64,000 nucleotides of DNA from Leptospira bourretii (GCF_004770145.1 NZ_RQFW01000010.1:378001-442000), one strand, 5' to 3'. Positions 1 to 8,564 are shown, numbered from the stretch's first letter. Numbers and translations are program-made. Notes: a model not told the origin generated them from the sequence alone.

Positions 1-191
1 GATACAATGACTTCTCTTGCGCTAATGTTTGTTTTTACTTTACCGGTTTCACCGATGACAAGTGCGTCTTCTGTTTTGATATCACCTTCGAATTTTCCAT
101 CGATTCTAAGTGAACCTGCGATATAAAACTTACCTTCAAATATCGACCCTGGTCCGATAACGCTATTGATGGAATCCTTACCTATTGCCAT
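1..191 (-). CDS. Bactofilin (polymer-forming cytoskeletal protein), N-terminal part
   Basis: Only the first 63 codons lie in the window; the gene continues beyond position 1. The peptide starts MAIGKDSINSVIGPG and continues with the short glycine-rich strands GSLRIDGKFEGDI and ALVIGETGKV, typical of the right-handed beta-helix of bactofilins (DUF583). These proteins self-assemble into filaments that act as scaffolds at the inner face of the membrane, often for cell-wall enzymes. An AAAAGGAGC ribosome site lies a few bases before the ATG. The next gene upstream on this strand is penicillin-binding protein 1A, 59 bp away, which fits a cell-shape or wall role. The family call is firm; the exact role is inferred. 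Confidence 0.85.
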   Translation of the reverse strand, partial: MAIGKDSINSVIGPGSIFEGKFYIAGSLRIDGKFEGDIKTEDALVIGETGKVKTNISAREVIV

Positions 192-250
192 TCCTGCTCC
201 TTTTCCCCTTCTGTGAGAATCAAAATTTTCGGTCTTCTTGACAAGCCTTT

Positions 251-2803
251 TTAGTAGTCGATTTCCTCATCCCCGCTAAAGACTGATTTTTTTCGTTTCG
301 GCGGTTTGGATGAACTGGGTTGTTTCTCAATTTTTTCCGACTTTTTCTTTTCTGTCTGTACGGTTGGGGTCGAAGGGAGGTTCGGCCTTGATTCCACTAC
401 ATTCCAAGAAGAGCCGTGGTCGTTACAAACCTCTTTCGGAGCCGTTTGTGGGATGAAATACTCTTCAAAGAGGTCGTGACATTGTCCGCTCGGGAGTTTT
501 CCCGACATACGGCAAACGGTCTTTTTCGTGACTTTTACTTCAGAAAGCCAAGGAAAATCGATAGCGGGTTCCCGATCAAGGGCTCTTGCCATAAACCGAC
601 CCCAAACAGGTGCGGCTAGTTTTCCGCCGGTCATCCCTCGACCGAGAGAAATGGTTCCCACATCATACCCAAACCAGACAGAAGTCACAAGTTCTGGGGT
701 GTAGCCGACAAACCATGCATCTCGAAAGTTATTGGTAGTTCCTGTTTTTCCATAAGCTTTACGGTTTAGTCCATAAGACAAAACCCCACGTCCCGTTCCT
801 TCTTCCACAACGTCTCGCATCATGGAGGTGATGAGAAAGGCAGCTTCCTTCGAGATGATTTGTTTGCGATCCTCATCTTCGAAGTCTTTTCGAAAATCTT
901 TGATAATCTTTCCTGCATTGTCTTCTACATACAAAACAGAGATGGGATTGACTGTTTTGCCACCGGAGGCAAGGGCAGCATAGGCTCGTGTGAGTTCATA
1001 TGGAGTGAGTTCAAAGGAACCAAGAGAAACGCTGAAATTATATGGGATGTCTCTGCCAGGTAATTGTAAAAGTCCTCGCAAACTATCCATTAGGTGGGAA
1101 AGTCCCACTTGTTCTAAAACCCGAACTGCTACCGAGTTTTTGGATTGTTCTAAAGCTTTTCGTAACAAAATAAAACCAGAGTATTCACTACTGTAGTTTT
1201 CAGGAGCCCATTCATCGCCATCTTCCATCAAATATTGGAGAGGGGAGTCTGCAAACAGTGTAGCGGGTGTTACATTTTTTTCTGGATCAGGGTTTTTGCC
1301 AGAATAATCCATGGCTGCTGCATAAAGAATGGGTTTGAAGGCTGAACCCGGTTGGCGGAAGGCTTGGAAAGGACGGATCTGTTGGTTGTCAGAACGAAAT
1401 CCTGATCCACCAACTAAGGCAGTAATGTATCCAGTTTCTGGACGAATCGCAATGAGTGAACCTTCTACTGGAAGGAGATGGTCCTTTGTTGTTTGCGAAG
1501 TGTAGTTTTTATCAATCAAATCACCTAAAAAATCGTCTCCAGTTAACAAGTTTAAGGCATAAAATTCATCGCGTAAGTCTTCTTGGTAAGCGGAAGAAAA
1601 CGTACGTTCTGTTCGGGAGATATGGAATTTAAAATCAGGAAGGTCATACAAATCAGCAATGAGAGAATACCCACTTCCATACAAATCATCAAAGGCATCG
1701 ATATTTCGAAACGCTCTTTGGTTGGATTCCAAAGTTTGTCTTTGCAGGGCAGGGAGAAGGGCTTTTTCTGCTTCTTCTTGGTGGCGGATTTGGATGGTGG
1801 AATAAATTTTAAGTCCCCCATTGTACAAACGCCCAGAACCAATGGATCGGATTAAATTTTTGCGAATGTATTCTGTTACATACGGAAAACGGTTTAATCT
1901 GTCAGAAAAAGCTGAGTCATTCGGAGAACGATTTAAATTGGTATAATATTCGTCGAGTGCGGCATATTCTTTTTCTGCGTCAGCAACAGACATCCTTCCA
2001 TTTTCAACTAACTTACGAAATACGACTCGCACTTTGTTTAAACTGGATACAGGATTGACGATGGGACTAAACTGGGTGGGTCTTGTGGTAAGACTGGCAA
2101 GAATGGCAGCTTCACCCCAAGTTACATCTTGGACTTCTTTTCGAAAATAAAATCGGGACGCTGCTCCAACTCCAATGGTTCCGTGTCCCAGTGGAATTTC
2201 ATTTAAATACACTTCTAAAATTTTATCTTTAGGGTAAACCAGTTCGAGTAAAATGGCAAGCCAAGCTTCACGCGCTTTTCTCGCGATCGATCTTTCTATG
2301 GATAAAAATTTAAGACGTGCCACTTGTTGGGTGATGGTGGAGGCACCTTCTTTGACTCGGCCCGCCATAATGTTCACAACAAAAGCGCGAGCAATCCCTT
2401 TTAAATCAATTCCATTGTGTGAATAAAAAGAGTTATCCTCAGTGGATAAAAAACATTGGATGACCTTGTGGCGATTGTCTGCAGAAAGCGCATTCTCTTC
2501 TGGTTTTAATTGTTCTAATCGAACAGGAATTCTTGAGAATTTATAATATTCGGCAATGGGTTCGTATTCCCCTTTGTCATTTAATCCATATAAGGTGGAC
2601 GGGATATCATAAACAGCAGCTTCTTTTAGTTTAAAAAAATCTTTAATGGAACCTGTGAGTAAAAAAACATTCAAGGCTCCAAAGGCAAAAATTGCTATGG
2701 CGGTGTTTCTTAATCTTTTGTCTCCGGTCCAAATCCTTTCTGTAACAATTCGAAACCAAATGATAAAATACTTTTCAAAGAGCCCAACGGGTTCTTGTTT
2801 CAT
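251..2803 (-). CDS. Penicillin-binding protein 1A, bifunctional glycosyltransferase/transpeptidase
   Basis: This class A PBP polymerises lipid II and cross-links peptidoglycan on the outer face of the inner membrane. One membrane anchor lies near residues 33-52. The GT51 domain follows, with catalytic E122 in TEDNSFYSHNGID and the EGASTITQQ motif at about 152-160. The transpeptidase domain has the SxxK motif S487-A-F-K490, SKN at 554-556 and KTG at 686-688. The Lys/Ser/Pro-rich tail after about residue 800 is low complexity. The 850-residue length is normal for the family. The start has an AAGGGA ribosome site 6 bp upstream. The zinc phospholipase-like gene lies 26 bp upstream on the same strand and the two may be co-transcribed. 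Leptospira has several class A PBPs, so no numbered symbol is given. Confidence 0.95.
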   Translation of the reverse strand: MKQEPVGLFEKYFIIWFRIVTERIWTGDKRLRNTAIAIFAFGALNVFLLTGSIKDFFKLKEAAVYDIPSTLYGLNDKGEYEPIAEYYKFSRIPVRLEQLKPEENALSADNRHKVIQCFLSTEDNSFYSHNGIDLKGIARAFVVNIMAGRVKEGASTITQQVARLKFLSIERSIARKAREAWLAILLELVYPKDKILEVYLNEIPLGHGTIGVGAASRFYFRKEVQDVTWGEAAILASLTTRPTQFSPIVNPVSSLNKVRVVFRKLVENGRMSVADAEKEYAALDEYYTNLNRSPNDSAFSDRLNRFPYVTEYIRKNLIRSIGSGRLYNGGLKIYSTIQIRHQEEAEKALLPALQRQTLESNQRAFRNIDAFDDLYGSGYSLIADLYDLPDFKFHISRTERTFSSAYQEDLRDEFYALNLLTGDDFLGDLIDKNYTSQTTKDHLLPVEGSLIAIRPETGYITALVGGSGFRSDNQQIRPFQAFRQPGSAFKPILYAAAMDYSGKNPDPEKNVTPATLFADSPLQYLMEDGDEWAPENYSSEYSGFILLRKALEQSKNSVAVRVLEQVGLSHLMDSLRGLLQLPGRDIPYNFSVSLGSFELTPYELTRAYAALASGGKTVNPISVLYVEDNAGKIIKDFRKDFEDEDRKQIISKEAAFLITSMMRDVVEEGTGRGVLSYGLNRKAYGKTGTTNNFRDAWFVGYTPELVTSVWFGYDVGTISLGRGMTGGKLAAPVWGRFMARALDREPAIDFPWLSEVKVTKKTVCRMSGKLPSGQCHDLFEEYFIPQTAPKEVCNDHGSSWNVVESRPNLPSTPTVQTEKKKSEKIEKQPSSSKPPKRKKSVFSGDEEIDY

Positions 2804-2829
2804 ACATTTCCCTTAACTTTAAATCCAAA

Positions 2830-3900
2830 TCAAACGAGTGGAGAAAATTCCTTCATATGGTCGATTCCGTGGTAACGGAGACCGGTATCCAAATTGTAAC
2901 CACCGAGAGATTCCAGAATTTTCGATCTGCTTTCCGGAGAAAAACTATATTCGTAGGCTCTCGTTAAAATTTCTTTGCAGGCCTGGCTTGCTTGGTTCAA
3001 AAGTTCAATAAAAGAGTCGTTGAACTTACGTTTCGGGTCGGCTGGATAAAACCATTCCCGTTTTTCATCATTCATAATCTTGGGATTGATATTTTCTAAA
3101 GCTGGCAACATAAGAACACTGGCATTGTATTTATGAAAGGTCAGCGTATCCACTACGCTGACAAGCCCGCGCATGAGTGTACTTCTCGAATCTAAGGTAG
3201 AAGTAAACCGGTAAAATCCCAAATAGGATTCGTTTAAGATATCACCGGGAATGATTTTTTTTTCGGAACCCAAATAGGAGGAAGCAAACTCCAAGGGAAA
3301 GGTTTCTTTGATGGATTGTAACCAAAAATTCCAAAGCACAGGATCCATTTTGTTTTTAATTCCTACTGTTCGGTGGCGGATATCGATGTATTGGGGGAAA
3401 TCGTATTCCCTTGCACTCATTCCCCAACGATGATTGATGAGAAGGGTATCTAAACCAAACTCAACTTTCATGTGGTTGACTTGTGCCTGGTAAGAGATCT
3501 TCTTATCGTTGTTATAGTAATCCCCGGAGATGTAAAAAATATAAGGATGGGTTTGGATGTCGACTACGCAGTGGCAGATATAGCCTAGTGTGAACGCAAG
3601 AAAACGATCTCTATAGAGTCCCATTTCCGTATCGTGGACTTGGTCGAGAAAACTTAATACTAGTTCGGCAACTCGGTGGTGGTGGGCAAGGTCTCCGAAG
3701 AAAGCTGCCTTCTTTGTTCTTTTGGGTTGTAACACATGATAGAAGTAAAAGATATCGGGAGCCACGGCACCTAGGTTGGCATAAGAAGCAACATCGGGAC
3801 GCGAAAGTAATGCAGCCATTCTACGTTGGGTTGCGTTTCCATGTTCCAAATGTTTTTTCACTTGGGAGAGTGCTTCAATATGTGTAATCTTTCCTGCCAT
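2830..3900 (-). CDS. Zinc-dependent phospholipase C-like protein
   Basis: The 356-residue protein has the layout of the zinc-dependent phospholipase C/S1-P1 nuclease-like fold (PF00882 type). An N-terminal His-containing helix (ITHIEALSQVKKHL) is followed by GAVAPDIFYFYH, then FFGDLAHHHR, then the metal-site segment HCVVDIQTHPY near residues 111-121. His and Asp residues in these four segments are the likely zinc ligands. No signal peptide is evident, so the protein is probably cytoplasmic, unlike the secreted clostridial toxins. Leptospiral relatives are annotated by family only and the substrate is unknown. It is transcribed towards PBP1A with a 26-bp gap and divergently from lysA, 24 bp away. 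The fold call is fairly secure; a phospholipase activity is not shown. Confidence 0.75.
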   Translation of the reverse strand: MAGKITHIEALSQVKKHLEHGNATQRRMAALLSRPDVASYANLGAVAPDIFYFYHVLQPKRTKKAAFFGDLAHHHRVAELVLSFLDQVHDTEMGLYRDRFLAFTLGYICHCVVDIQTHPYIFYISGDYYNNDKKISYQAQVNHMKVEFGLDTLLINHRWGMSAREYDFPQYIDIRHRTVGIKNKMDPVLWNFWLQSIKETFPLEFASSYLGSEKKIIPGDILNESYLGFYRFTSTLDSRSTLMRGLVSVVDTLTFHKYNASVLMLPALENINPKIMNDEKREWFYPADPKRKFNDSFIELLNQASQACKEILTRAYEYSFSPESRSKILESLGGYNLDTGLRYHGIDHMKEFSPLV

Positions 3901-3924
3901 TTTCTACTTTTTTGACTTTATGGA

Positions 3925-5226
3925 ATGGAACCTATTGAAAGGTTTATCTTAAATCCTATGACATCAATCGAAAAACTAAAGTTTTTGAAAGAAGACCAAG
4001 TACGGTCTTTAGCAAATGAATTCGGCACGCCACTCTTTGTCTATTCCGAGAAAGAAATTGAACAAAAATGTGACGAGGCCTTGGCATTCCCGAATGCTTT
4101 CGGCTTACAAGTCCGTTATGCCATGAAGGCAAATCCCAATTCCAATATCCTTCAGATCATGAAAAAGAAAGGCATCCTGATTGATGCTTCCTCAGAACAT
4201 GAAGTAGTGCGGGCCCTCCACTTTGGATTCAAACCAGAATCCATCATGCTTACCTCCCAAGAGTTTCCCAAAGCTTTTGCAGAACTGATAGGAAAAGGGG
4301 TAAAGTTCAATGCTTGTTCCCTTCGCCAACTCGAAGCCTTTGGAAAGACCTTCCCTGGAAAATCAGTTTCCATTCGTTTCAATCCTGGTCTTGGGTCGGG
4401 CCATACCAAAAAAACCGATGTAGGAGGAGTCACTTCTTCTTTTGGAATTTGGCATGAAAAACTCCCAGAAGTCAAAGCCATCGTAGAAAAATACAAAATC
4501 ATAGTGGAAAAAGTCCACACTCATATTGGTTCGGGAAGTGACCCTGAAGTTTGGAAGGCTGTGGCCAAATACACTTTAGAATATGCTGAGGCTTTCCCAA
4601 CGGTCACTGTTGTGAGTCTTGGTGGTGGTTACAAAGTGGGGAGGATGGAAGATGAAAAATCTACCGACTTACAAAAGATTGGTGCTCCTGTAAAACCTCA
4701 ATTTGAAGAATTTGCCGCAAAACACGGAAGAAAACTCATTTTAGAAATTGAACCGGGAACTTATCTCGTTGCACTTTGTGGGTCACTTCTCACAACCGTA
4801 GACGACCTAGTGGACACTGGCCCTAAAGGTTTTCGTTTTATGAAACTCGATGCAGGTATGGATTCCAACACAAGACCTTCGTTATACGGTGCAAGACACC
4901 CTCTTGTCACAGTAAAAAAAGATGGGGGAGTTCCTAAATCTAACGAAGAATATGTGGTGGTGGGTCACTGTTGTGAATCTGGAGATGTTTTTACCCAAAA
5001 AGAAGGGGGAGAACCTATCACAAGACTCATGGGAGAAGCCGAAGTGGGTGACTACGTTGTGATGGAAGCTGTTGGCGCGTATTGTGCGGGAATGTCCACA
5101 AAGAACTACAATAGTTTTCCTGAAACGGCAGAGGTTTTACTTCGCACAAACGGAGAAACAAAACTGATTCGTAAAAAAGAACCAGTTCTTGAAATCTTTC
5201 GCAATGAAATCCTTGTTGTAGAATGA
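3925..5226 (+). CDS. lysA: Diaminopimelate decarboxylase (lysine biosynthesis)
   Basis: This is a fold-type III PLP decarboxylase that converts meso-diaminopimelate to lysine in the cytoplasm. PLP-binding K68 sits in VRYAMKANPN. Other family segments are HTHIGSGSDP, SLGGGYKVG, the phosphate-site EIEPGTYL, and CCESGD, which supplies the Cys that completes the neighbouring active site in the dimer. The 433-residue length is normal. Two starts are possible: ATG 3925, used here, and ATG 3958, which has a distant AAAGG 16 bp before it and gives a protein beginning MTSIEKLKF. The ispD start follows after 4 bases, so the two are probably one transcript. Related PLP decarboxylases of this fold exist, so the substrate is by family. 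Confidence 0.85.
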   Translation: MEPIERFILNPMTSIEKLKFLKEDQVRSLANEFGTPLFVYSEKEIEQKCDEALAFPNAFGLQVRYAMKANPNSNILQIMKKKGILIDASSEHEVVRALHFGFKPESIMLTSQEFPKAFAELIGKGVKFNACSLRQLEAFGKTFPGKSVSIRFNPGLGSGHTKKTDVGGVTSSFGIWHEKLPEVKAIVEKYKIIVEKVHTHIGSGSDPEVWKAVAKYTLEYAEAFPTVTVVSLGGGYKVGRMEDEKSTDLQKIGAPVKPQFEEFAAKHGRKLILEIEPGTYLVALCGSLLTTVDDLVDTGPKGFRFMKLDAGMDSNTRPSLYGARHPLVTVKKDGGVPKSNEEYVVVGHCCESGDVFTQKEGGEPITRLMGEAEVGDYVVMEAVGAYCAGMSTKNYNSFPETAEVLLRTNGETKLIRKKEPVLEIFRNEILVVE

Positions 5227-5230
5227 TCGA

Positions 5231-5935
5231 ATGAACAATTTGTATGTTGTCCTACTTGCGGGTGGGACAGGAACACGGATGGGAACGGAAGTTCCCAAAC
5301 AGTTTTTAAAAGTAAGAGGAGAGTCTCTCCTTAGGCATTCAGTCAAACGATTCCGAAAGTTTGGACTGATCAAATCCATCACTGTCGTTTCTCACCCCGA
5401 TTGGATTCTGGCAACGGAAAAAGAGTTGGATGATTTATTGGAAGGGAATGATCGGATTGTCCCTGGTGGGGAAAGTCGCCATCTGTCTACGTTATGTGGA
5501 CTCCAATCCATATCCTATGATACAAAGGATATTTTTTTCATCCATGACGTAGCAAGACCCAACTTCAAACAAAACGAATTGTATCAATTAGTGGAACAAA
5601 CAAAAATTTTTGGTGGAGCCAGTATTGTGGCCAAGTCAACAGAAAGTTTGGTCCGAGTTCGAATCCATCGGAACTATACTGATGAACCTTTAAAAAGGGA
5701 AGAAGTATATTCCGTAAAAACTCCTCAGTCCGTTGCTGGGTTTATGCTCCAAGAACTATTGGCAGAAGGATTGGATCCTGATCTCAAAAAACATCCGACA
5801 GATCTTTGTACTTGGATGGGCAGCCGTAGGGTAGGGATTGTCGAAACTGATTTTCACAATATCAAAGTCACAAGTCCAGGGGATGCTGAACTTGCTGAAT
5901 CTTTGTTTTGGGAAGATTTACCTTCCGTGGAATAA
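5231..5935 (+). CDS. ispD: 2-C-methyl-D-erythritol 4-phosphate cytidylyltransferase
   Basis: IspD transfers CMP from CTP to MEP in the non-mevalonate isoprenoid pathway, in the cytoplasm. The nucleotide-binding loop LLAGGTGTRMGTEVPKQF occupies residues 8-25 and holds the basic residues used for CTP. HDVARP near residue 106 is the second signature. SVKTPQSV and the late D-F-H-N-I-K-V-T segment complete the fold. The 234-residue length is typical. It begins 4 bp after lysA. The last 18 bp overlap the convergent PilZ gene, so the two 3' ends are interlocked. Confidence 0.92.
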   Translation: MNNLYVVLLAGGTGTRMGTEVPKQFLKVRGESLLRHSVKRFRKFGLIKSITVVSHPDWILATEKELDDLLEGNDRIVPGGESRHLSTLCGLQSISYDTKDIFFIHDVARPNFKQNELYQLVEQTKIFGGASIVAKSTESLVRVRIHRNYTDEPLKREEVYSVKTPQSVAGFMLQELLAEGLDPDLKKHPTDLCTWMGSRRVGIVETDFHNIKVTSPGDAELAESLFWEDLPSVE

Positions 5936-7018
5936 TTTAAAACGTTGTTTCCAAATCCAAATGCGAAATAGGTTTTTATTTTCAATGGTATCAATTTGAA
6001 TCCCGAATCCACTTGGTTTTCCATATTTGCCTTGTGGGTTGGACCAACGAACCACACCACCGACTGAAATTTCACCTGATCTTGTTTGGATTTTGACATT
6101 ACAAATTTGATCTTGTTCTAAAACCGAACTAGTACCTATGTACAGTCCTTCCAAAGAAACATTGAGAAGGGTGCCTTGGCAGATTCGATTGTCTTTACTC
6201 GAAAAATTGACAGGATTGGAAACAGGATATCTCGGAGCGAAGACCCGTGCAAGAAAGGCTTCGTAGATTTGTTTTTCATCTTTTTGGTTGATTGGAAAAT
6301 AAAGTTGAACACCCGCAATTTCGGAACCATCACTTTCCTTATCAATGCGAACAATTTTTGCTTGTACCGAAATGGAAACAGGCTCTCTATTTTCTTTTTC
6401 TAATTTTAAGAGCAGATTGATTGGATCTCCCACTTTTAAAAAATGATGTTTGGGAATGGGAATGAGGATTCCGTTCCGAGAAATATTGATGGTTTGTCCG
6501 TCACCTTCTCGTTCTCCATCAGAATTGGTCCAATGAAAAGGAACTGGGTGGGTTTCTCTGTATTTGGTTCTCCAACCTCGGCGTTTTCCACTTAGATAGG
6601 GTGCCGCAATTTCTCGGCGTAAAAAATAAAACACAATTCCGAGTAGAAGAGTGGTTGTTGCCATATTCCAAATAATGTCCGAAGTATGGATCCGAATACC
6701 GGCAAGAAAAATCTTTTTGCCGAGGGTGACAGATAAAACCATCCAAACGTTATATGTAAGTATAAGGAAGGTAAAACAAAGGAAGAGATAATAGCCAAAT
6801 TTTTTCTTAGTCACTAGACCGTAGGCGATGATGGCACTGAGGCAAGAAAGAACATATTGTAGTGGCTGAATTCTCGAAAGAATCATTCCAAAATGATCCA
6901 GGTCTAGGTCGTAAAGAGATGCCGTGATCAATATGTTTAAAAAAGGGACAGCAAAAAAGCCAAGAGTTACCAAAAGAACGGGGATGGGGTAGTTGAAGAA
7001 CCGCAAAGTCACCCGCAA
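5918..7018 (-). CDS. Membrane protein with two PilZ-like domains
   Basis: The N-terminal part, about residues 1-135, holds four or five hydrophobic helices. Two PilZ-like domains follow, at about 150-255 and 265-355. PilZ domains usually bind cyclic di-GMP through an RxxxR and a DxSxxG motif. The first domain has basic RRGWRTKYRE and then INISRNG; the second has RYPVSNPVNF and then LNVSLEG. Both therefore carry Asn where the canonical Asp of DxSxxG is expected. The protein could be a membrane-bound c-di-GMP receptor or a degenerate PilZ scaffold. It overlaps the end of ispD by 18 bp. It is separated by 83 bp from the next gene on the same strand. Confidence 0.8.
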   Translation of the reverse strand: MRVTLRFFNYPIPVLLVTLGFFAVPFLNILITASLYDLDLDHFGMILSRIQPLQYVLSCLSAIIAYGLVTKKKFGYYLFLCFTFLILTYNVWMVLSVTLGKKIFLAGIRIHTSDIIWNMATTTLLLGIVFYFLRREIAAPYLSGKRRGWRTKYRETHPVPFHWTNSDGEREGDGQTINISRNGILIPIPKHHFLKVGDPINLLLKLEKENREPVSISVQAKIVRIDKESDGSEIAGVQLYFPINQKDEKQIYEAFLARVFAPRYPVSNPVNFSSKDNRICQGTLLNVSLEGLYIGTSSVLEQDQICNVKIQTRSGEISVGGVVRWSNPQGKYGKPSGFGIQIDTIENKNLFRIWIWKQRFKLFHGR

Positions 7019-7062
7019 ATCAAATTCGATTTTAGGGATTTAGTCAACTTATTTTTAAAAAG

Positions 7063-7090
7063 AAAGCAAGGGAGGCTTCGTATCTCCCCT
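7063..7090 (-). terminator. Rho-independent terminator after the cyclic-nucleotide-binding gene pair
   Basis: On the minus strand GGGAG (pairing 7084-7088 with 7070-7074) forms a hairpin that leads into a T-rich stretch (TTGCTTTCTTTTT). It lies 12-40 bp past the stop of the 7102-7605 gene. The stem is short, so confidence is moderate. Confidence 0.5.
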
Positions 7091-7101
7091 AGTTCTTTTT
7101 C

Positions 7102-7605
7102 TTAAGGACTGTCCAGATCTTGTGTTTTGTCCTCATTGGTAATGACAGATTCTGTGGTAGACTTTTCCATCTGTAGGGAAGGCATTCCGTTAATCAGAAT
7201 ATGCAATTCTTCTTGTCTTTCGGAAATTAAATCCTCTACAGATGTTAGGCGACCGATGATGCTATGCAAAATGACAGAAAGAAATCCAGGGCTTTCTTTT
7301 CCCATGGCCAAAAAGATATCTTTTGTGATGGTTCCGACTTTGGTATCTTCAGCAGAAGCGATCACAGTGGCAGCCCTGGGAGATGGAAAGACCAAGGCCA
7401 TTTCTCCAAAGAACTCTCCGGGATTGATATCGCGAACATATTGGTTTTCCCCACTTGCTTTTCGTTTGAAAACTTGGAGTTTGCCTGCAAAAACAAAAAA
7501 CATCTGTCCATTGCAGTCTTCCCCTTCAGAAAAAACCTTGGTCCCTTCGGAGAAGTGATCGATCCGCACTTCCGTAATGTACTTTCGTAAGTGGTCCACG
7601 TTCAT
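7102..7605 (-). CDS. Cyclic nucleotide-binding domain protein
   Basis: The 167-residue protein consists almost entirely of one cyclic nucleotide-binding domain (about residues 10-130) with a short acidic tail. The phosphate-binding cassette reads FGEMAL then PSPRAATV, with both the Glu that contacts the ribose and the Arg that contacts the cyclic phosphate. It has no DNA-binding helix-turn-helix, so it is not a complete CRP-type regulator. It is more likely a stand-alone sensor acting on partner proteins. Its start overlaps the stop of the preceding paralogue by 4 bp (ATGA), which indicates translational coupling. Confidence 0.85.
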   Translation of the reverse strand: MNVDHLRKYITEVRIDHFSEGTKVFSEGEDCNGQMFFVFAGKLQVFKRKASGENQYVRDINPGEFFGEMALVFPSPRAATVIASAEDTKVGTITKDIFLAMGKESPGFLSVILHSIIGRLTSVEDLISERQEELHILINGMPSLQMEKSTTESVITNEDKTQDLDSP

Positions 7606-8051
7606 TTTTCTTCATCCTTTTTGATTTCTTCTAATAATTTGTCGAGCTCTGTGAGCCTTGCTTCCGCTCGATGGAGTTTCTCTACTGTACTTTTTGTGAG
7701 TTGGAATAAAAAATGCGTATTGATGCGGGCTAATTTTTCGAATTGGTCGTCTCGTAAAATTCCTACCCTTGCGTTGGTTGATACCACACTGATGGTCATG
7801 GCTCTCGGCCTTCTTGTCAGAAGCGAAAGTTCTCCAAAAAATTCTCCAGGCCCTAACCCTTTGATAATTTCTTGGCTTCCATCTGGCAGTCGTTTGGTGA
7901 CGGCAAACATCCCACTCATGACACAATACATACTACCATCATGGGGATCTCCTTCGCGAAAGATCACATCCCCCCGCAAATAGACTTGCGTAGAGATATT
8001 TTGCATAAATTCCAGAATGTTCATGGGAGTTGTCCTATTGGTATCTGACAT
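7602..8051 (-). CDS. Cyclic nucleotide-binding domain protein (paralogue)
   Basis: This 149-residue protein is a second single-domain cyclic nucleotide-binding protein, paralogous to its downstream neighbour. The cassette FGELSLL then RRPRAMTI retains the key Glu and Arg. The C-terminal 35 residues, rich in Glu and Lys, look like a coiled coil (RAEARLTELDKLLEEIKK) that could mediate dimerisation. There is no DNA-binding domain. The two genes overlap by 4 bp and form a two-gene operon. The proteins may act together, but their partners are unknown. Confidence 0.85.
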   Translation of the reverse strand: MSDTNRTTPMNILEFMQNISTQVYLRGDVIFREGDPHDGSMYCVMSGMFAVTKRLPDGSQEIIKGLGPGEFFGELSLLTRRPRAMTISVVSTNARVGILRDDQFEKLARINTHFLFQLTKSTVEKLHRAEARLTELDKLLEEIKKDEEK

Positions 8052-8142
8052 GAGAATAAAAATTCAAAACAAAGGCAAGTGAATCGCAAAATCTCACTAG
8101 ACAGATTTCCCTAGTACAAAAACCTGCTTATACAACCACAAT

Positions 8143-8224
8143 GCGGGCGTGGCGAAATTGGCAGACGCACCAGATTTAGGTTCTGGCGCCGAGAGGCGTG
8201 GGGGTTCAAGTCCCTCCGCCCGCA
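8143..8224 (+). tRNA. tRNA-Leu, anticodon UAG
   Basis: The acceptor stem GCGGGCG (8143-8149) pairs with CGCCCGC (8217-8223), followed by discriminator A 8224. The anticodon stem CCAGA/TCTGG encloses TTTAGGT, giving anticodon TAG, which reads CUA leucine codons. A long variable arm (CGCCGAGAGGCG region) and the T-arm GGGGG-TTCAAGT-CCCTC fit a class II tRNA-Leu. CCA is not encoded. The gene borders an AT-rich accessory segment, a common insertion context. Confidence 0.96.
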
Positions 8225-8272
8225 TAACAACCTTTCCTAAAACAATTATAACATTCAAATCAATAGAAACCC

Positions 8273-8286
8273 GAGGGACTTGAACA
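8273..8286 (-). repeat. Inverted partial copy of the tRNA-Leu T-arm
   Basis: GAGGGACTTGAAC here is the exact reverse complement of GTTCAAGTCCCTC in the T-arm of the tRNA-Leu about 60 bp upstream. The match is about 13 bp. It could be a residue of an inverted tRNA-end attachment site, or chance reuse of a common T-arm sequence. Confidence 0.4.
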
Positions 8287-8296
8287 GTGACGCGAC

Positions 8297-8334
8297 CACC
8301 CACTGTGACGACCCATAGAGAGTCATAGTGGGTG
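8297..8334. repeat. 13-bp-stem hairpin
   Basis: ACCCACTGTGAC (8298-8309) pairs with GTCATAGTGGGT (8322-8333), with one G-T wobble. A further C-G pair closes 8297/8334. The loop is 12 nt. No T-run follows on either strand, so it is not a standard terminator. A second perfect hairpin follows 3 bp later. Confidence 0.6.
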
Positions 8335-8337
8335 CAA

Positions 8338-8392
8338 GTTTGCCTTGGATGGCAAACGCCGAGCGCTCGCCGTGCCTCGAAGCGTGGCAAAC
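8338..8392. repeat. GTTTGCC/GGCAAAC hairpin with palindrome and repeated arm
   Basis: GTTTGCC (8338-8344) and GGCAAAC (8351-8357) form a perfect 7-bp stem with a 6-nt loop. GGCAAAC recurs at 8386-8392. Between them is the palindrome CGAGCGCTCG (8360-8369). Together with the hairpin at 8297-8334 this makes a compact structured block. Confidence 0.5.
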
Positions 8393-8530
8393 TAAAGGAA
8401 GTGTTTGCAGCGAAAGAGACAAGTCCCGAAGCAAAGTTGAAATTATACTTTAATTCGATCATTTGCAAAATGAAATATCATTCCGTTCCAAATTGACATC
8501 CTAACTCGGTGTAATTTGAGCCATAAATAG

Positions 8531-8558
8531 TTGACACGAAATTTTCAGAGTCTAACAT
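8531..8558 (+). promoter_or_regulatory. Sigma-70-type promoter, predicted leaderless
   Basis: TTGACA (8531-8536) and TAACAT (8553-8558) are separated by 16 bp. The expected transcription start, about 7 bp past the -10, coincides with the ATG at 8565. No ribosome site precedes that ATG. Confidence 0.5.
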
Positions 8559-8564
8559 TTAAGC

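Larger units (their letters stand above)
8225..8564. other. 340-bp intergenic stretch rich in inverted repeats; no gene seen
   Basis: This gap lies between tRNA-Leu and the first accessory gene. I see no convincing coding sequence: an open frame runs antisense across the tRNA, but its composition is not protein-like. The first 250 bp are unusually GC-rich for the neighbourhood and hold several inverted repeats, listed separately. The last 90 bp are AT-rich and hold a promoter. It may be a remnant of an integration event, a dispersed repeat or a structured RNA. Confidence 0.5.

Noticed and set aside
8097..8468. 123-residue open frame on the minus strand over tRNA-Leu and the downstream block
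   Set aside because: It runs antisense through the tRNA and the hairpins; composition and position are those of a chance frame.
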